Part shown: positions 52,999-62,128 of the stretch, in pieces | Numbering within the stretch: position 1 is the stretch's first letter | Layout: every line of letters begins with the position of its first letter | Source of the DNA: Spirosoma sordidisoli | GTDB taxonomy: Bacteria; Bacteroidota; Bacteroidia; Cytophagales; Spirosomataceae | Reading direction: 5' to 3' | Length of the DNA stretch: 64,000 nt | NCBI RefSeq assembly: GCF_004138325.1 | Contig: NZ_SBLB01000008.1 | Coordinates: 62,001-126,000, forward strand | Made by a program: the position numbers and the translations under genes | Notes under the pieces: generated by a model | The model's database searches: none | What the model was told of the DNA's origin: nothing | Seen by the model: only the letters and a program-made list of their open reading frames with translations

Positions 52999-54024
52999 TT
53001 ACAGGGTTTTGCCCGCGTCGAATATGTCTTCCTGGTCAGGCATATGAGGGTTCACGAACACATCGGCCCCATTGATAGTACGGCGGATAGGCTCGGCAGT
53101 TGGTAGTTGCCGGTGATGCCGGTATGCCTTGTCCGATGAATAGTGGCAAACGAATGATTTGCGGGTCAGGGCCGGATTTCGAATTTCATCGCCCCCATGG
53201 GCCAGGGCGGCATGCCACAACAATACATCGCCTTTTTTTATCAGCAACGTTTTCCTCTTGAGACCAGCCTCCTGACATCTCTTGTCGAGGTAGTTGGCGA
53301 AATCGTTGGGATCGCGGGTCGACTGCCCGTTGAAGAAAATACCGTTGCCGAAATTGAATTTATTCAGCGTGTGCGAACCGGGGTAATAGAAAAGCGGGCC
53401 TGAGTCGATGTGAACATCTTCCAGAGCGACCCAGGCAGCGGCCAGATGGCTCGGAATTTCGGAAACAACATAGGCAAAATCCTGATGGGTTGCCTGCTGG
53501 CTACCGTATTTGAACAACAGACTTTGCATACCGATTACCTTGTCGTTAAATACCGCGCTCAGGAACGTTACGATGTTACGGTGCAGCATGATCTTCTTAC
53601 CAATCACCGAGTTGTCGTGAAAATCCATGAACTTGATGTAAGGACCGTTCAGGACCTCTTTCGGCACGTCCCGGACGGGCTGAACCGGTTTCTGCGTGTA
53701 GGCGGGTAGATCGACCCGAACCAGCGTCTGGTGTTTCTGGTGCTGGTCAATCAGCTCCTCTACTTCGCGCCAGAGCTGTTCGACCCAGGCCGTCTGGATG
53801 GCCTGCTCCAGGATCACATAGCCATTGGCTTTCCAGAATCGCATCTTCTCGACCAGGTCATATGGCAGGTCGGTAACGGGTTCGCGTTGCCGCAGAAAGC
53901 CATCGATATCGGCGTCTTTCTTGTCGATCCAGGGGAGGGTTGGGTAATCGAATTCAGTGACAGGTTTAACCGGCGGGCTTATTGTTTGCCGAACAACAGC
54001 CTTCAACTTACTGATCAGACTCAT
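52999..54024 (-). CDS. Phytanoyl-CoA dioxygenase (PhyH) family protein
   Basis: 341 residues. The Fe(II)/2-oxoglutarate facial triad is visible: HQD in QQATHQDFAYVV and a distal His in LLWHAALAHGGDEI, with an Arg (NPALTRKSFVCHY) for 2-oxoglutarate. The fold elements GPLFYYPGSHTLNKF fit PhyH. It would hydroxylate a small molecule or lipid; substrate unknown. It occupies the spot next to gldE where gldD is found in some Bacteroidetes. Confidence 0.9.
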   Translation of the reverse strand: MSLISKLKAVVRQTISPPVKPVTEFDYPTLPWIDKKDADIDGFLRQREPVTDLPYDLVEKMRFWKANGYVILEQAIQTAWVEQLWREVEELIDQHQKHQTLVRVDLPAYTQKPVQPVRDVPKEVLNGPYIKFMDFHDNSVIGKKIMLHRNIVTFLSAVFNDKVIGMQSLLFKYGSQQATHQDFAYVVSEIPSHLAAAWVALEDVHIDSGPLFYYPGSHTLNKFNFGNGIFFNGQSTRDPNDFANYLDKRCQEAGLKRKTLLIKKGDVLLWHAALAHGGDEIRNPALTRKSFVCHYSSDKAYRHHRQLPTAEPIRRTINGADVFVNPHMPDQEDIFDAGKTL

Positions 54025-54163
54025 TAATACTAGTTGGATAAGTACGCGCTAAATATACCAGAAAAATTAGTTCTGATACTTAGTAGGGGGCACTAATCCA
54101 ATCATTTCTATTGGTAGCCATAGGTAACCCATGCTTTTTCGGCAACCTGGCGAACTGGGCATG

Positions 54164-55507
54164 TCAGGAAGGGGTAACGGCAACGCTGTTCCGGATAACC
54201 CGTACTTCGTTGATCCGTTTATCGTCGGCAGATACTATGTGGAAGTTGAACCCGGCATAGCTTGTCTCGTCGCCCGCTTTTGGTAACCGGCTGAACAATT
54301 CGAGCAGCAAGCCACCCAGTGATTCACTATCTCCCTGCACCGCTTCAAAGGTGGTAGCATCTACATTCAGCACACGACAGACGTCTGTAATAGGCACTTT
54401 TCCTTCAAATACAACCGTGCGCTCATCTTCGCGTCGATAGCCGGTAGGCGTGTCATCGTCGAATTCATCGTTGATATCACCAAATATCTCTTCGATGATG
54501 TCTTCCAGGGTTACAAGTCCGCGGGTGCCGCCGTACTCATCGACCACAATTGCCATATGTACCCGTCGCTTCTGAAAGTCCTGTAGCAGGTCGTCGACTT
54601 TTTTGTTTTCGGGAATGAAAAAGGCGGGCCGGAGCAGCGACTGCCAGCGGAACGAATCGTCCTGATGCAGATGGGGCAGCAGATCCTTGATGTACAGTAC
54701 CCCTTCTATTTTATCCAGCGATTCGCTGAAAACCGGCACCCTTGAATAGCCCGATGCGTTGATCTGTTCCATCAGTTCAGCAAACGTCAGATCGTCGGCA
54801 ACGGCCGAAATATCGGGTCTGGCCCGCATCACCTGCCGAGCATTCAGGTTGCTGAAGTTGACAATCCCTTTCAGAATTTCTTTTTCCTCGGTAGTGGCAT
54901 CGGTGCCGGTCAGTTCAACGGCCTGGCTAAGCTCCTCGACCGAGAGTTTGTAGCCCCGGCGCTCAATGCGTTTGTCGACCTGGTTACTCAGGCTCACCAG
55001 CAGCGCTGAGAGCGGGCGAAACAAAACCAAACCGACCTGCGCCAGCGGAGCCGTCCGGCGGGCCACTGTCAGGTTGTTCTGGCTGGCGTATACTTTAGGA
55101 ACAATTTCGCCGAAGAGTACGATGACCAGCGTAGTGAGCAGGGTCACCCCCGACAGAACGAGGCCCGATTCGTGCGAAGCCTGCGAGTAGATCCAGGTCA
55201 GGTAGGTGACGATAACGACGATAGCTATGTTCAGCAGGTTATTGAAAATAACCAGCGAAGCCAGTAACCGCTTGGGCCTGTCGAGCAGGCTCGCTATACG
55301 TTTCTCGTCGGGCTGTACACTATCCCGGCAGCGGGCCCGGTCATCAGGCGAAAGGGAGAAGAAAGCCGCTTCGGAGGCAGATACAAGGCCTGCCAGCGTC
55401 ACCAGAAGTAGCAGCAGGGCCGCATAAGGGCCGTAAAAATCAAAATAGGTGCCCCAGCCTTCTGCGGCTGGGAGCACCTGTCGGGGAAGAGGATCGCTAA
55501 GGTCCAT
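54164..55507 (-). CDS. gldE: Gliding-motility-associated CNNM/CBS protein GldE
   Basis: 447 residues from ATG 55505-55507. CNNM-type membrane domain with SASEAAFFSLSPDDRAR and IVLFGEIVPKVYAS, two CBS domains (VMRARPDISAVADDLTFAEL; MAIVVDEYGGTRGLVTLEDI), then a CorC/HlyC C-terminal domain (LGGLLLELFSRLPKAGDE). Neighbours ssb and mutY match the gldE context in gliding Bacteroidetes, where it supports GldD and the type IX machinery. CorC-like ion transport is the family's general role. Confidence 0.88.
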   Translation of the reverse strand: MDLSDPLPRQVLPAAEGWGTYFDFYGPYAALLLLLVTLAGLVSASEAAFFSLSPDDRARCRDSVQPDEKRIASLLDRPKRLLASLVIFNNLLNIAIVVIVTYLTWIYSQASHESGLVLSGVTLLTTLVIVLFGEIVPKVYASQNNLTVARRTAPLAQVGLVLFRPLSALLVSLSNQVDKRIERRGYKLSVEELSQAVELTGTDATTEEKEILKGIVNFSNLNARQVMRARPDISAVADDLTFAELMEQINASGYSRVPVFSESLDKIEGVLYIKDLLPHLHQDDSFRWQSLLRPAFFIPENKKVDDLLQDFQKRRVHMAIVVDEYGGTRGLVTLEDIIEEIFGDINDEFDDDTPTGYRREDERTVVFEGKVPITDVCRVLNVDATTFEAVQGDSESLGGLLLELFSRLPKAGDETSYAGFNFHIVSADDKRINEVRVIRNSVAVTPS

Positions 55508-55540
55508 GTACGTCAAATCTCGTTCAACAATCGAGCGTGG

Positions 55541-56089
55541 CTAGAATGGAAGGTCATCATCACCACTGTTGCTCTCAAAAGGCATCGGGTCGGGCTCCCG
55601 ACGGCGCTCTGGCGCAGCCGCCTGCTGACGGGCCGGGGCGGCCTGCTGACGGGTTGCGGCCGGTTGCGGAGCGGGGGCCGCCTGCTGACGGGCTGGGGCG
55701 GGTTGTGCCTGCGGAGCGGCAGCCGGAGCGTCATAACCCGTTCCTTCCTGACGGTCGTTCGGTCCGCTCAGGAACTGGAACGTCGTAGCCCGTACGTTCA
55801 GGGCAAACCGTTCTTTTCCTTCCCGATCGGTATAAGTCTCTGTGCGCAAACGGCCTTCAACATAAATCTGCTGCCCTTTGCGAACGTATTTTTCTATAGT
55901 TTTTGCCTGATCATTCCAGACCTCAACCCGGAACCACTCCGTCGATTCAACCTGCTCTCCGGTACGGGTCGTATATCGTTCATTGGTAGCAACGCTGAAC
56001 TTAGCCACTACCGAACCGCCGTCCAAATAGCGCACGTCCGGGTCGCTGCCTACGTTGCCGATAATAATCACTTTGTTAAGACTTGCCAT
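55541..56089 (-). CDS. ssb: Single-stranded DNA-binding protein
   Basis: 182 residues: OB fold starting MASLNKVIIIGNVGSDPDVR with WFRVEVWNDQAKTIEKYVRK, a flexible tail and the acidic tip DDDLPF that recruits partner proteins. The linker is made of AP/RQQ repeats (PARQQAAPAPQPAATRQQAA) encoded by imperfect tandem GCCTGCTGACGGG units, a likely site of length variation. Between mutY and gldE on the same strand. Confidence 0.96.
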   Translation of the reverse strand: MASLNKVIIIGNVGSDPDVRYLDGGSVVAKFSVATNERYTTRTGEQVESTEWFRVEVWNDQAKTIEKYVRKGQQIYVEGRLRTETYTDREGKERFALNVRATTFQFLSGPNDRQEGTGYDAPAAAPQAQPAPARQQAAPAPQPAATRQQAAPARQQAAAPERRREPDPMPFESNSGDDDLPF

Positions 56090-56159
56090 TGTTGTTCTAG
56101 TTGGTTACGTATAAAAATCCAGGGGTTTAAGAGAGATAAAGATACTGAAACAAACGTAC

Positions 56160-57248
56160 TTATCCAAATTCACGGGCCAAATAGTTACTGATCAGAACGG
56201 GCTTCGGAAGCTCGTTTACCTGATCCATAGTGTACCAGTTCAGGCCTGTTGGCAGCTGCTCTAAAAGCCTGTCCGGCAAGTCGATCAGATGGAAAAATGC
56301 CCGAATTCGCTGGTGCGATAAAAGCTGCGACAGTTCAACAACATAGGCCGTCGATACTCCCTGCTGCACCAGTCCGCTCACCGGATCAGGCAACGCCAGA
56401 TCGCGCAGCGTCGTAACAGGCTCGTCGGTTTCCTGAAGGTAGAAATCGAACAGATTTTGCCAGATGTCGCGGGCCGTACGTTCACGAAGGGCGAGCCGGC
56501 CGTTGTTTCTGAACACGAGATAGGAATAATATCGATCCCGCACAGGCGATTTTTTTGCCTTGACCGGCAGACGACTTTGCCGCCCCGTTTGGTAGGCCAC
56601 GCAGTACTGCTGCAGCGGACACAGCAAACAGTCGGGCGAGACGGGGGTACACTGGATAGCCCCGAACTCCATAACGGCCTGATTATAGGTAGCCGGATCG
56701 TTGGCCCGCTCGATCAGGCGGGCGGCCAGCGCGGCAAACGTCTTCTTAGCTGTTGTCGTGGTGATATCCTGATCGATCCCAAAAATCCGGGCCAGCACCC
56801 GGTATACATTGCCATCGACCACCGCTACCCGCTCGCCAAACGCGAACGACGCGACAGCCGCAGCTGTATAGGCACCTATCCCCTTCATTTTCAGCAACTC
56901 CTGATAGGTATCGGGGAACTTACCGGCACAGTGTTCGGTTACGTAGCGGGCAGTCTGGTGCAAATTTCGGGCCCTTGAATAGTAGCCCAGCCCCTGCCAT
57001 AGACGCAGTAAACTCTGCTCGTCGGCACGGGCCATATCGGCAACCGTTGGGTAGGCAGCAACGAAGCGTTCGTAGTAGGGTTTTCCCTGCGCCACGCGGG
57101 TTTGCTGAAGAATTACCTCCGACAGCCAGATGCGGTACGGGTCGCGCGTGTGGCGCCACGGCAGGTCCCGTTTATGGTGGTCGTACCACCCCTCCAGAAC
57201 GGGCGCAAGTATCGTTTCGGTGACGTTAGCGTCTGATTGCCAATTCAA
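56160..57248 (-). CDS. mutY: A/G-specific adenine DNA glycosylase
   Basis: 362 residues. Helix-hairpin-helix LLKMKGIGAYTAAAVASFAF followed by the catalytic Asp in VAVVDGNVYRVLARI; the N-terminal Glu is in WLSEVILQQTRV. The [4Fe-4S] ligands are C-x6-C-x2-C-x5-C in CTPVSPDCLLCPLQQYC. The C-terminal domain is NUDIX-like and recognises 8-oxoG. It removes A opposite 8-oxoG. Confidence 0.97.
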   Translation of the reverse strand: MNWQSDANVTETILAPVLEGWYDHHKRDLPWRHTRDPYRIWLSEVILQQTRVAQGKPYYERFVAAYPTVADMARADEQSLLRLWQGLGYYSRARNLHQTARYVTEHCAGKFPDTYQELLKMKGIGAYTAAAVASFAFGERVAVVDGNVYRVLARIFGIDQDITTTTAKKTFAALAARLIERANDPATYNQAVMEFGAIQCTPVSPDCLLCPLQQYCVAYQTGRQSRLPVKAKKSPVRDRYYSYLVFRNNGRLALRERTARDIWQNLFDFYLQETDEPVTTLRDLALPDPVSGLVQQGVSTAYVVELSQLLSHQRIRAFFHLIDLPDRLLEQLPTGLNWYTMDQVNELPKPVLISNYLAREFG

Positions 57249-57320
57249 AATAAAAGCAGAAAATACAACGTTGGGTAAAGAAATGGGAAAGCCGGGGTTT
57301 TATAATTTACCAGAAACCCC

Positions 57321-57328
57321 TACCTTTG
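57321..57328 (+). promoter_or_regulatory. -7 box TACCTTTG of the HU gene
   Basis: Perfect TAnnTTTG match, 60 nt before the HU start; a T-rich stretch (57298-57301) sits at the -33 distance. Confidence 0.6.
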
Positions 57329-57388
57329 TGTCCCATTTTTGACACCCGAATTTTCAACAATACAGTAAACGTTAAAGTTTAAAAAGTC

Positions 57389-57691
57389 GTGACGAAAGCA
57401 GACGTAATTGCAGAGATCGCCGATAAGACCGGGATTGACAAAGCCGAGGTAACCAACACGCTGGAAACCTTCTTCTCGGTGGTTAAAGACTCATTGGCAG
57501 AGGGGGAGAACATCTACGTGAGAGGGTTCGGCAGTTTCATCAACAAAAAGAGAGCGAAGAAAGTAGCGCGGAATATTTCGAAGAATACCGCTATGGTGAT
57601 CGACGAGCACTATATTCCCAGCTTCAAACCCGCCAAAATTTTTGTTGAGCAGGTAAAAACCAGCGATAAAGCCAAAGTTGCGGCTGAGTAA
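57389..57691 (+). CDS. HU/IHF-family DNA-binding protein
   Basis: 100 residues from GTG 57389. Family marks: MTKADVIAEIADKTGIDKAE, EGENIYVRGFGSFINKKRAK and VARNISKNTAMVIDEHYIPS, with a Lys/Ala-rich tail. It bends DNA as a dimer in the nucleoid. It is divergent from mutY. Confidence 0.96.
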   Translation: MTKADVIAEIADKTGIDKAEVTNTLETFFSVVKDSLAEGENIYVRGFGSFINKKRAKKVARNISKNTAMVIDEHYIPSFKPAKIFVEQVKTSDKAKVAAE

Positions 57692-57748
57692 CTGAAAACG
57701 CCCTGACGTTTCCGGGCGCCTGACGTTTGCGACGCATCATGTAGTCTT

Positions 57749-58633
57749 ATGAATAAGTACGTATTGCTTGTTATCGTTTTGGCAGCGGCTCTGACAGCGG
57801 GCTTATATACCCGACCCAAAGTCGTTGTACGCAACACCGATAAGCAGTTAAGTGAACGAGCGTCGCAAACGTCTGGCAACCGGGCCTCTACTACTGACTC
57901 GCTCAACCAGGCGGCTTCGGTAGGTGCTCCTGATCCGAGCCAGCCCGACCGCTCGTCTATGCACAATGAGCCTTTGTCGGCAGCGGTTCAGCAACGTGTG
58001 GTTGCGTTACAGCAACAGTACGCATCGGCTGATGCCGCCAAACGGCTCACCATTGGCAAGCAGCTGATCGACGTGTTCAGACAGGCCAATCGATTCGACA
58101 GTGCCGCCCACTACGCGGGCCAGCTGGCGCTCGAACAGCCTACCGAACAGAATCTGCTGCAGGCGGGTGATCAGTATTTTGAAGCGTACACGTTTGCCGT
58201 TGATCAGCAGAAAACGGCAGCGCTGGGCCAGAAAACCCGTGATTTTTACCAGAAAGTACTGGCCAAAAATCCGAACCTGCTGGAGGCTAAGGCCAATATG
58301 GCGATGACGTATGTAAATACCGAAACGCCTATGCAGGGAATCATGCTGCTGCGGCAGGTGTTGCAGCAGGACCCTACGAACGAGCTGGCCCTGTTTAACC
58401 TGGGGTTGCTGTCGATGCGGTCAAATCAGTATGAGCGGGCCATTGAGCGGTTCCGGCAGATTCTGATTGTGAATCCCGCGAGTCGTAAAGCCCAGTTTTA
58501 TCTGGGCATCAGTCTGGCCGAAGCCGGTCAGAAGGAAGAAGCCAGAAAGGTGCTGGCGCAGGTGAAACAGCAGGAGAAAGACCCGCAGATTCTGGCTGCC
58601 ATTCGTGAATACGAAGAGCGGCTGTCACAATAA
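57749..58633 (+). CDS. TPR-repeat protein with N-terminal membrane anchor
   Basis: 294 residues. One hydrophobic segment (YVLLVIVLAAALTAGLY), a Ser/Gln-rich linker, then helical repeats; at least three TPR units are seen from about residue 185 (FYQKVLAKNPNLLEAKANMA, LLRQVLQQDPTNELALFNLG, RFRQILIVNPASRKAQFYLG). Likely a periplasmic-facing scaffold. Follows HU by 57 nt and precedes the small ribosomal-type gene. Confidence 0.85.
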   Translation: MNKYVLLVIVLAAALTAGLYTRPKVVVRNTDKQLSERASQTSGNRASTTDSLNQAASVGAPDPSQPDRSSMHNEPLSAAVQQRVVALQQQYASADAAKRLTIGKQLIDVFRQANRFDSAAHYAGQLALEQPTEQNLLQAGDQYFEAYTFAVDQQKTAALGQKTRDFYQKVLAKNPNLLEAKANMAMTYVNTETPMQGIMLLRQVLQQDPTNELALFNLGLLSMRSNQYERAIERFRQILIVNPASRKAQFYLGISLAEAGQKEEARKVLAQVKQQEKDPQILAAIREYEERLSQ

Positions 58634-58735
58634 CAGGTACTACAGGTACATTACCTGTCTGAACTCGTTTATCACTAGTTGGGTCTGCCGGTTGGCTGGC
58701 CGACATTTATTTTCAACCATTAAACACTGTATACA

Positions 58736-58825
58736 ATGCCTTGCGGTAAGAAACGGAAGCGGCACAAGATTGCCACCCACAAGCGGAAAAAACGGCTCAG
58801 AAAAAATCGGCATAAAAAGAAATAG
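58736..58825 (+). CDS. 29-residue AURKAIP1/COX24-domain (small ribosomal) protein
   Basis: ATG at 58736, TAG at 58823-58825. The peptide begins MPCGKKRKRHKIATHKRKKR and ends RLRKNRHKKK: more than half Lys, Arg and His. This matches the tiny COX24-domain proteins annotated in Bacteroidetes and thought to be a small-subunit ribosomal protein. A strong terminator follows at 58949. Confidence 0.9.
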   Translation: MPCGKKRKRHKIATHKRKKRLRKNRHKKK

Positions 58826-58948
58826 TTTACCGTTTTCAGTTCGCCGTTTTCAGTAGCCCGCTACCTCGTACGAGTAGCTGACCAAACCGCCAGTCTGCGG
58901 GAACGTCCCGTGAAAACCAACGATCTGGAAACTGGAAACTCATTTTAT

Positions 58949-58996
58949 AGAAGCCTCGGCCGGCCTGCAAAGTCCGAACGTGGCTTCTTTCTTTTT
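58949..58996 (+). terminator. Terminator after the small ribosomal-type gene
   Basis: AGAAGCC pairs with GGCTTCT across an inner TCGG/CCGA stem, followed by TTCTTTTT. Confidence 0.75.
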
Positions 58997-59026
58997 ACAC
59001 AGCCATTTTAACCGTACATTCATCTT

Positions 59027-60589
59027 GTGAGTAATGAATTAGTTATCAGTTCGACTCAGAAAGGTGATCGGATCGCACTCTTGCAAAACAAGAGGTTGCT
59101 CGAGTATCACGAAGAAGAGTTAGACAGCAGCTTTACTGTTGGCGATCTTTATTTAGGAACAGTCAAGAAACTATCGTCGGGGCTCAACGCAGCCTTTGTG
59201 GATGTAGGCCACGAAAAAGATGGTTTCCTGCACTATCAGGACTTGGGGCCGAATATTAATTCGCTCAACAAGTTTGTCAAAGATGTTATCGCCAAGCGCG
59301 TCACCACCGGTCGGCTAAACGGCAGCAAGCTGGAGCCGGTTATCGAAAAAATTGGGAAGATCGATAAGGTACTGACGAAAAACGCTCCCATCCTGGTTCA
59401 GGTGGTTAAAGAACCCATCTCAACCAAAGGCCCACGCCTTTCCTGCGACATTTCAATAGCAGGCCGCTATCTGGTTCTGGTGCCGTTTTCAGACGGCGTA
59501 AACCTATCGAAAAAAATTACCGACCGTGCCGAACGGTCCAGGCTCCTGCGGCTGATGTCATCCCTGAAGCCCCAGAATTTCGGCGTTATCGTTCGTACAG
59601 TAGCTCAGGAAAAAGACGTAGAAGAACTTGACCGCGACCTGCAGAACTCACTGGCCAAGTGGGAACAGGCAGTCAAAACCCTGTCAGAGGCCAAGCCCCG
59701 CGATCGGGTGCTGGGTGAGATGAACCGGGCGTCGTCGATTCTGCGCGACATGCTCAACGAGTCCTTTGAAAGCATTACCGTCGATACGCGTGAATCGTAC
59801 GACGAAATCCGGAATTACATCCACACGATTGCGCCCGACAAAGAAAAAATTGTTAAGCTCTACAACGGCAAAACAAAGGTATTTGAAGCGCTGGGGCTCG
59901 AGAAACAACTCAAATCCCTGTTTGGCCGATCGGTAAGCTTACCCGGTGGCGGTTACCTGATTATCGAGCATACCGAAGCGCTGCACGTCATCGACGTTAA
60001 CAGCGGCAACAAGTCAAACTCAGAGGAAGATCAGGAGGCTACGGCTATCAGTGTTAACCGCGAGGCCGCCAAAGAAATTGCCCGGCAGCTCCGGCTGCGC
60101 GATATGGGCGGGATCATCGTTGTCGACTTTATCGACATGAAGAAAGCAGAGAATAAAAAGCTCCTGCAAGACATCATGCGCGACGAGATGAAACCCGACC
60201 GCTCCAAGTTTACCATTCTGCCCCTGACCAAATTTGGCCTGATGCAGATTACCCGACAGCGCGTTCGGCCCGAGATGAATATTGTTACCCGCGAGGTTTG
60301 TCCGACCTGCGGTGGCACCGGTACCATCCAGGCCAGTGTGCTGGTTACCGACGTAATCGAGAACAACCTCGACTATGTGCTGACTAAACAGAACGAGCGT
60401 GGTATTTCAATCTCGATGCACCCGTTTCTGTATTCATACTATACCAAAGGCGTTTATTCAAAACAGATGCAGTGGTATATGAAGTACAAAACTTGGGTAA
60501 AACTGGTTAAAGACAGCTCGCTGGGCATTGTTAATTTTAAATTCTTTAACAAATCAGGCGACGAGATAGACCTCGGCGGCATTGTCTGA
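59027..60589 (+). CDS. rng: Ribonuclease E/G family protein
   Basis: 520 residues from GTG 59027. S1 domain near residues 38-125 (FTVGDLYLGTVKKLSSGLNA, AFVDVGHEKDGFLHY), then the RNase E/G catalytic core with YLIIEHTEALHVIDVNSGNK, GGIIVVDFIDMKKAENK (two metal-binding Asp) and the zinc-link CPTCGGTG. Length fits RNase G rather than the longer RNase E. It processes rRNA and mRNA 5' ends. Confidence 0.95.
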   Translation: MSNELVISSTQKGDRIALLQNKRLLEYHEEELDSSFTVGDLYLGTVKKLSSGLNAAFVDVGHEKDGFLHYQDLGPNINSLNKFVKDVIAKRVTTGRLNGSKLEPVIEKIGKIDKVLTKNAPILVQVVKEPISTKGPRLSCDISIAGRYLVLVPFSDGVNLSKKITDRAERSRLLRLMSSLKPQNFGVIVRTVAQEKDVEELDRDLQNSLAKWEQAVKTLSEAKPRDRVLGEMNRASSILRDMLNESFESITVDTRESYDEIRNYIHTIAPDKEKIVKLYNGKTKVFEALGLEKQLKSLFGRSVSLPGGGYLIIEHTEALHVIDVNSGNKSNSEEDQEATAISVNREAAKEIARQLRLRDMGGIIVVDFIDMKKAENKKLLQDIMRDEMKPDRSKFTILPLTKFGLMQITRQRVRPEMNIVTREVCPTCGGTGTIQASVLVTDVIENNLDYVLTKQNERGISISMHPFLYSYYTKGVYSKQMQWYMKYKTWVKLVKDSSLGIVNFKFFNKSGDEIDLGGIV

Positions 60590-60600
60590 ACCAGCAGATA

Positions 60601-60636
60601 ACAAGAAAGGCTTACCAGATGGTAAGCCTTTCTTGT
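60601..60636. terminator. Bidirectional terminator
   Basis: Perfect 16-bp stem ACAAGAAAGGCTTACC / GGTAAGCCTTTCTTGT with loop AGAT, between rng and the convergent acyltransferase gene. Confidence 0.92.
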
Positions 60637-60655
60637 ATCGTTAATATTGTAATAG

Positions 60656-61771
60656 TTAGTAAAGCACTTCCATTTCGACGAGTTCGCCGAATACTTCCTG
60701 TCCAACTACTTCTTCTACTGACTCAACGCTATTCAGGTTGAGCAGCAGATCGCGCAGATCTTCCGTAATCTCATACGTCTGATACAGACGCCGGTCGAAC
60801 AGGATGGGGGCCTGTTCCAGATCGCAAAGCGTATAGCGATCCGCATTGAAGGCCGGTTTTAACATCCGTCTCCGCATCAAATGAGGACGAAATTTCTCTG
60901 GCTCGAGGAAAGAGTGAACAAAATTCCACCCTTCCCATTGTTCCGGATATCGGTTCAGATACGGCCAGAAAGCGTCGTAAAGCTGTTGCATAGCCTCCCG
61001 ACAGTACATTTCCCGGTCACTCTGCCGAATGGGGCGTATTGCACCCAGAAACTGCAACACGTTAGTCAAGTCATCCTGCCGGTAACTCACGACCGGTACG
61101 ATTGGCACGCCAGCAGCATGCGATAGATACCCTACCCCTTTGCGGGTCAATAACCGTCGCTTGCCAAACCTGACTGACAGAAATTGATCTTCCTGGCCCG
61201 GCTCGGGAGCCGTCTCAGGACTTCCATCTACATAAACGATCAGTGATCGCCCGGCTTTCAACTCTCGCAGTACCGTTAAGCCGGCGGTCGGACTCCCCGC
61301 TTCGACTATCCGGAATGAATTGGTCAGTCCATGTTTCTGGCGCAGACCCTCAATGTGTTCAACCATACCATCGCCCTGGCTACGATTCATGTTGTTCCCC
61401 ACCAGCAGCACACAGTCAACTCCTTGTCTGAACAGTACGCTGGTCAACAGCCTGTACGAGCCGAGGTGATAGGTGCAATAAATAGCTGGGGAACTGGCCG
61501 CAAACGACGCCGTACGCGTTCCGTTCAGTTTCACCAGGTCGCCAGCCGTCAGACACTGCTGATCGAAGGTGGCGAAGATCTGCTGCAACAGAAGCTGCCT
61601 GAAAAGGCTTTCGTGTTCGGTTCGGGGGATATGGGGCAGTACGTTCTCTACGTTCGCCGAAAAGGTCGTGAACCTCATCAGATAGCCCCTCTCCCGCTGC
61701 AAGTCGACCCGCTCAAAATGTTCACGACAGCGGGCCAACTCCTGCCTATATAATGTCCGTGGGGTTGGCAT
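60656..61771 (-). CDS. LpxL-like acyltransferase with PqqD/RRE-like C-terminus
   Basis: 371 residues. The central part is like lysophospholipid/LpxL acyltransferases: His 102 in IYCTYHLGSYRLL, SLIVYVDGSPET, and FGKRRLLTRKGVGYLSHAAG followed by VPIVPVVSY. The usual HX4D/E acid is Arg 107 here. The last about 65 residues (RYTLCDLEQAPILFDRRLYQ, TYEITEDLRDLLLNLNSVES, FGELVEMEVLY) have the strand-strand-helix order and ILFDR...YEIT pattern of PqqD-type peptide-recognition domains. It lies 12 nt downstream of a 54-residue peptide gene and may acylate that peptide; this is an inference. Confidence 0.75.
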   Translation of the reverse strand: MPTPRTLYRQELARCREHFERVDLQRERGYLMRFTTFSANVENVLPHIPRTEHESLFRQLLLQQIFATFDQQCLTAGDLVKLNGTRTASFAASSPAIYCTYHLGSYRLLTSVLFRQGVDCVLLVGNNMNRSQGDGMVEHIEGLRQKHGLTNSFRIVEAGSPTAGLTVLRELKAGRSLIVYVDGSPETAPEPGQEDQFLSVRFGKRRLLTRKGVGYLSHAAGVPIVPVVSYRQDDLTNVLQFLGAIRPIRQSDREMYCREAMQQLYDAFWPYLNRYPEQWEGWNFVHSFLEPEKFRPHLMRRRMLKPAFNADRYTLCDLEQAPILFDRRLYQTYEITEDLRDLLLNLNSVESVEEVVGQEVFGELVEMEVLY

Positions 61772-61783
61772 GGTTTGTGCGGC

Positions 61784-61948
61784 TTACAGCGAGAAAACTG
61801 GCTTGTTCTGTCCGTTCATCAGCATGACAGAATCACAGCAGATTGGGCTCTTTACGAATTTGAATACGTTGGCTGATTCGGACTTGGCAACTGATTTCGA
61901 CAAAGATTTCAGAACACTGGCTGGTTTGATGGCAAATTGCTTTTTCAT
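61784..61948 (-). CDS. 54-residue candidate modified-peptide precursor
   Basis: Starts at ATG 61946-61948, inside a longer frame whose upstream part is not conserved-looking. The peptide begins MKKQFAIKPASVLKSLSKSV and has a Cys pair in KSPICCDSV and the end NGQNKPVFSL. Lys and Ser are abundant in the first half, like a RiPP leader. No signal peptide. A strong promoter (62017-62047) drives it and the acyltransferase gene follows after 12 nt, so the two are one transcript. Function unknown. Confidence 0.6.
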   Translation of the reverse strand: MKKQFAIKPASVLKSLSKSVAKSESANVFKFVKSPICCDSVMLMNGQNKPVFSL

Positions 61949-62016
61949 GGTGACTGTCAGTTTGATTGTTTTTTGGTTGTTTGTAAGCCGGCGTTTGTAG
62001 TGCCGTTTTGTTGATA

Positions 62017-62047
62017 CAAAGCTACCAGGTGGCCCAGGGGCTGACAA
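62017..62047 (-). promoter_or_regulatory. Promoter of the peptide-acyltransferase pair
   Basis: On the minus strand, TTG (62047-62045) and TAGCTTTG (62024-62017) are separated by 20 nt, the same layout as the blaI promoter. The leader before the peptide ATG would be about 60 nt. Confidence 0.75.
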
Positions 62048-62128
62048 TCACGAAAAAGTCACAAAAGCATGTTGGAATTAGTTAATTATTACCAGTATCT
62101 TAGTCGAGATTTTGAATAAGGGGACAGC

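Noticed and set aside
61770-62000. 76-codon plus-strand frame with a hydrophobic C-terminus opposite the 54-residue peptide gene
   Set aside because: The minus-strand frame has a matching promoter and a following enzyme gene, whereas this frame has neither.
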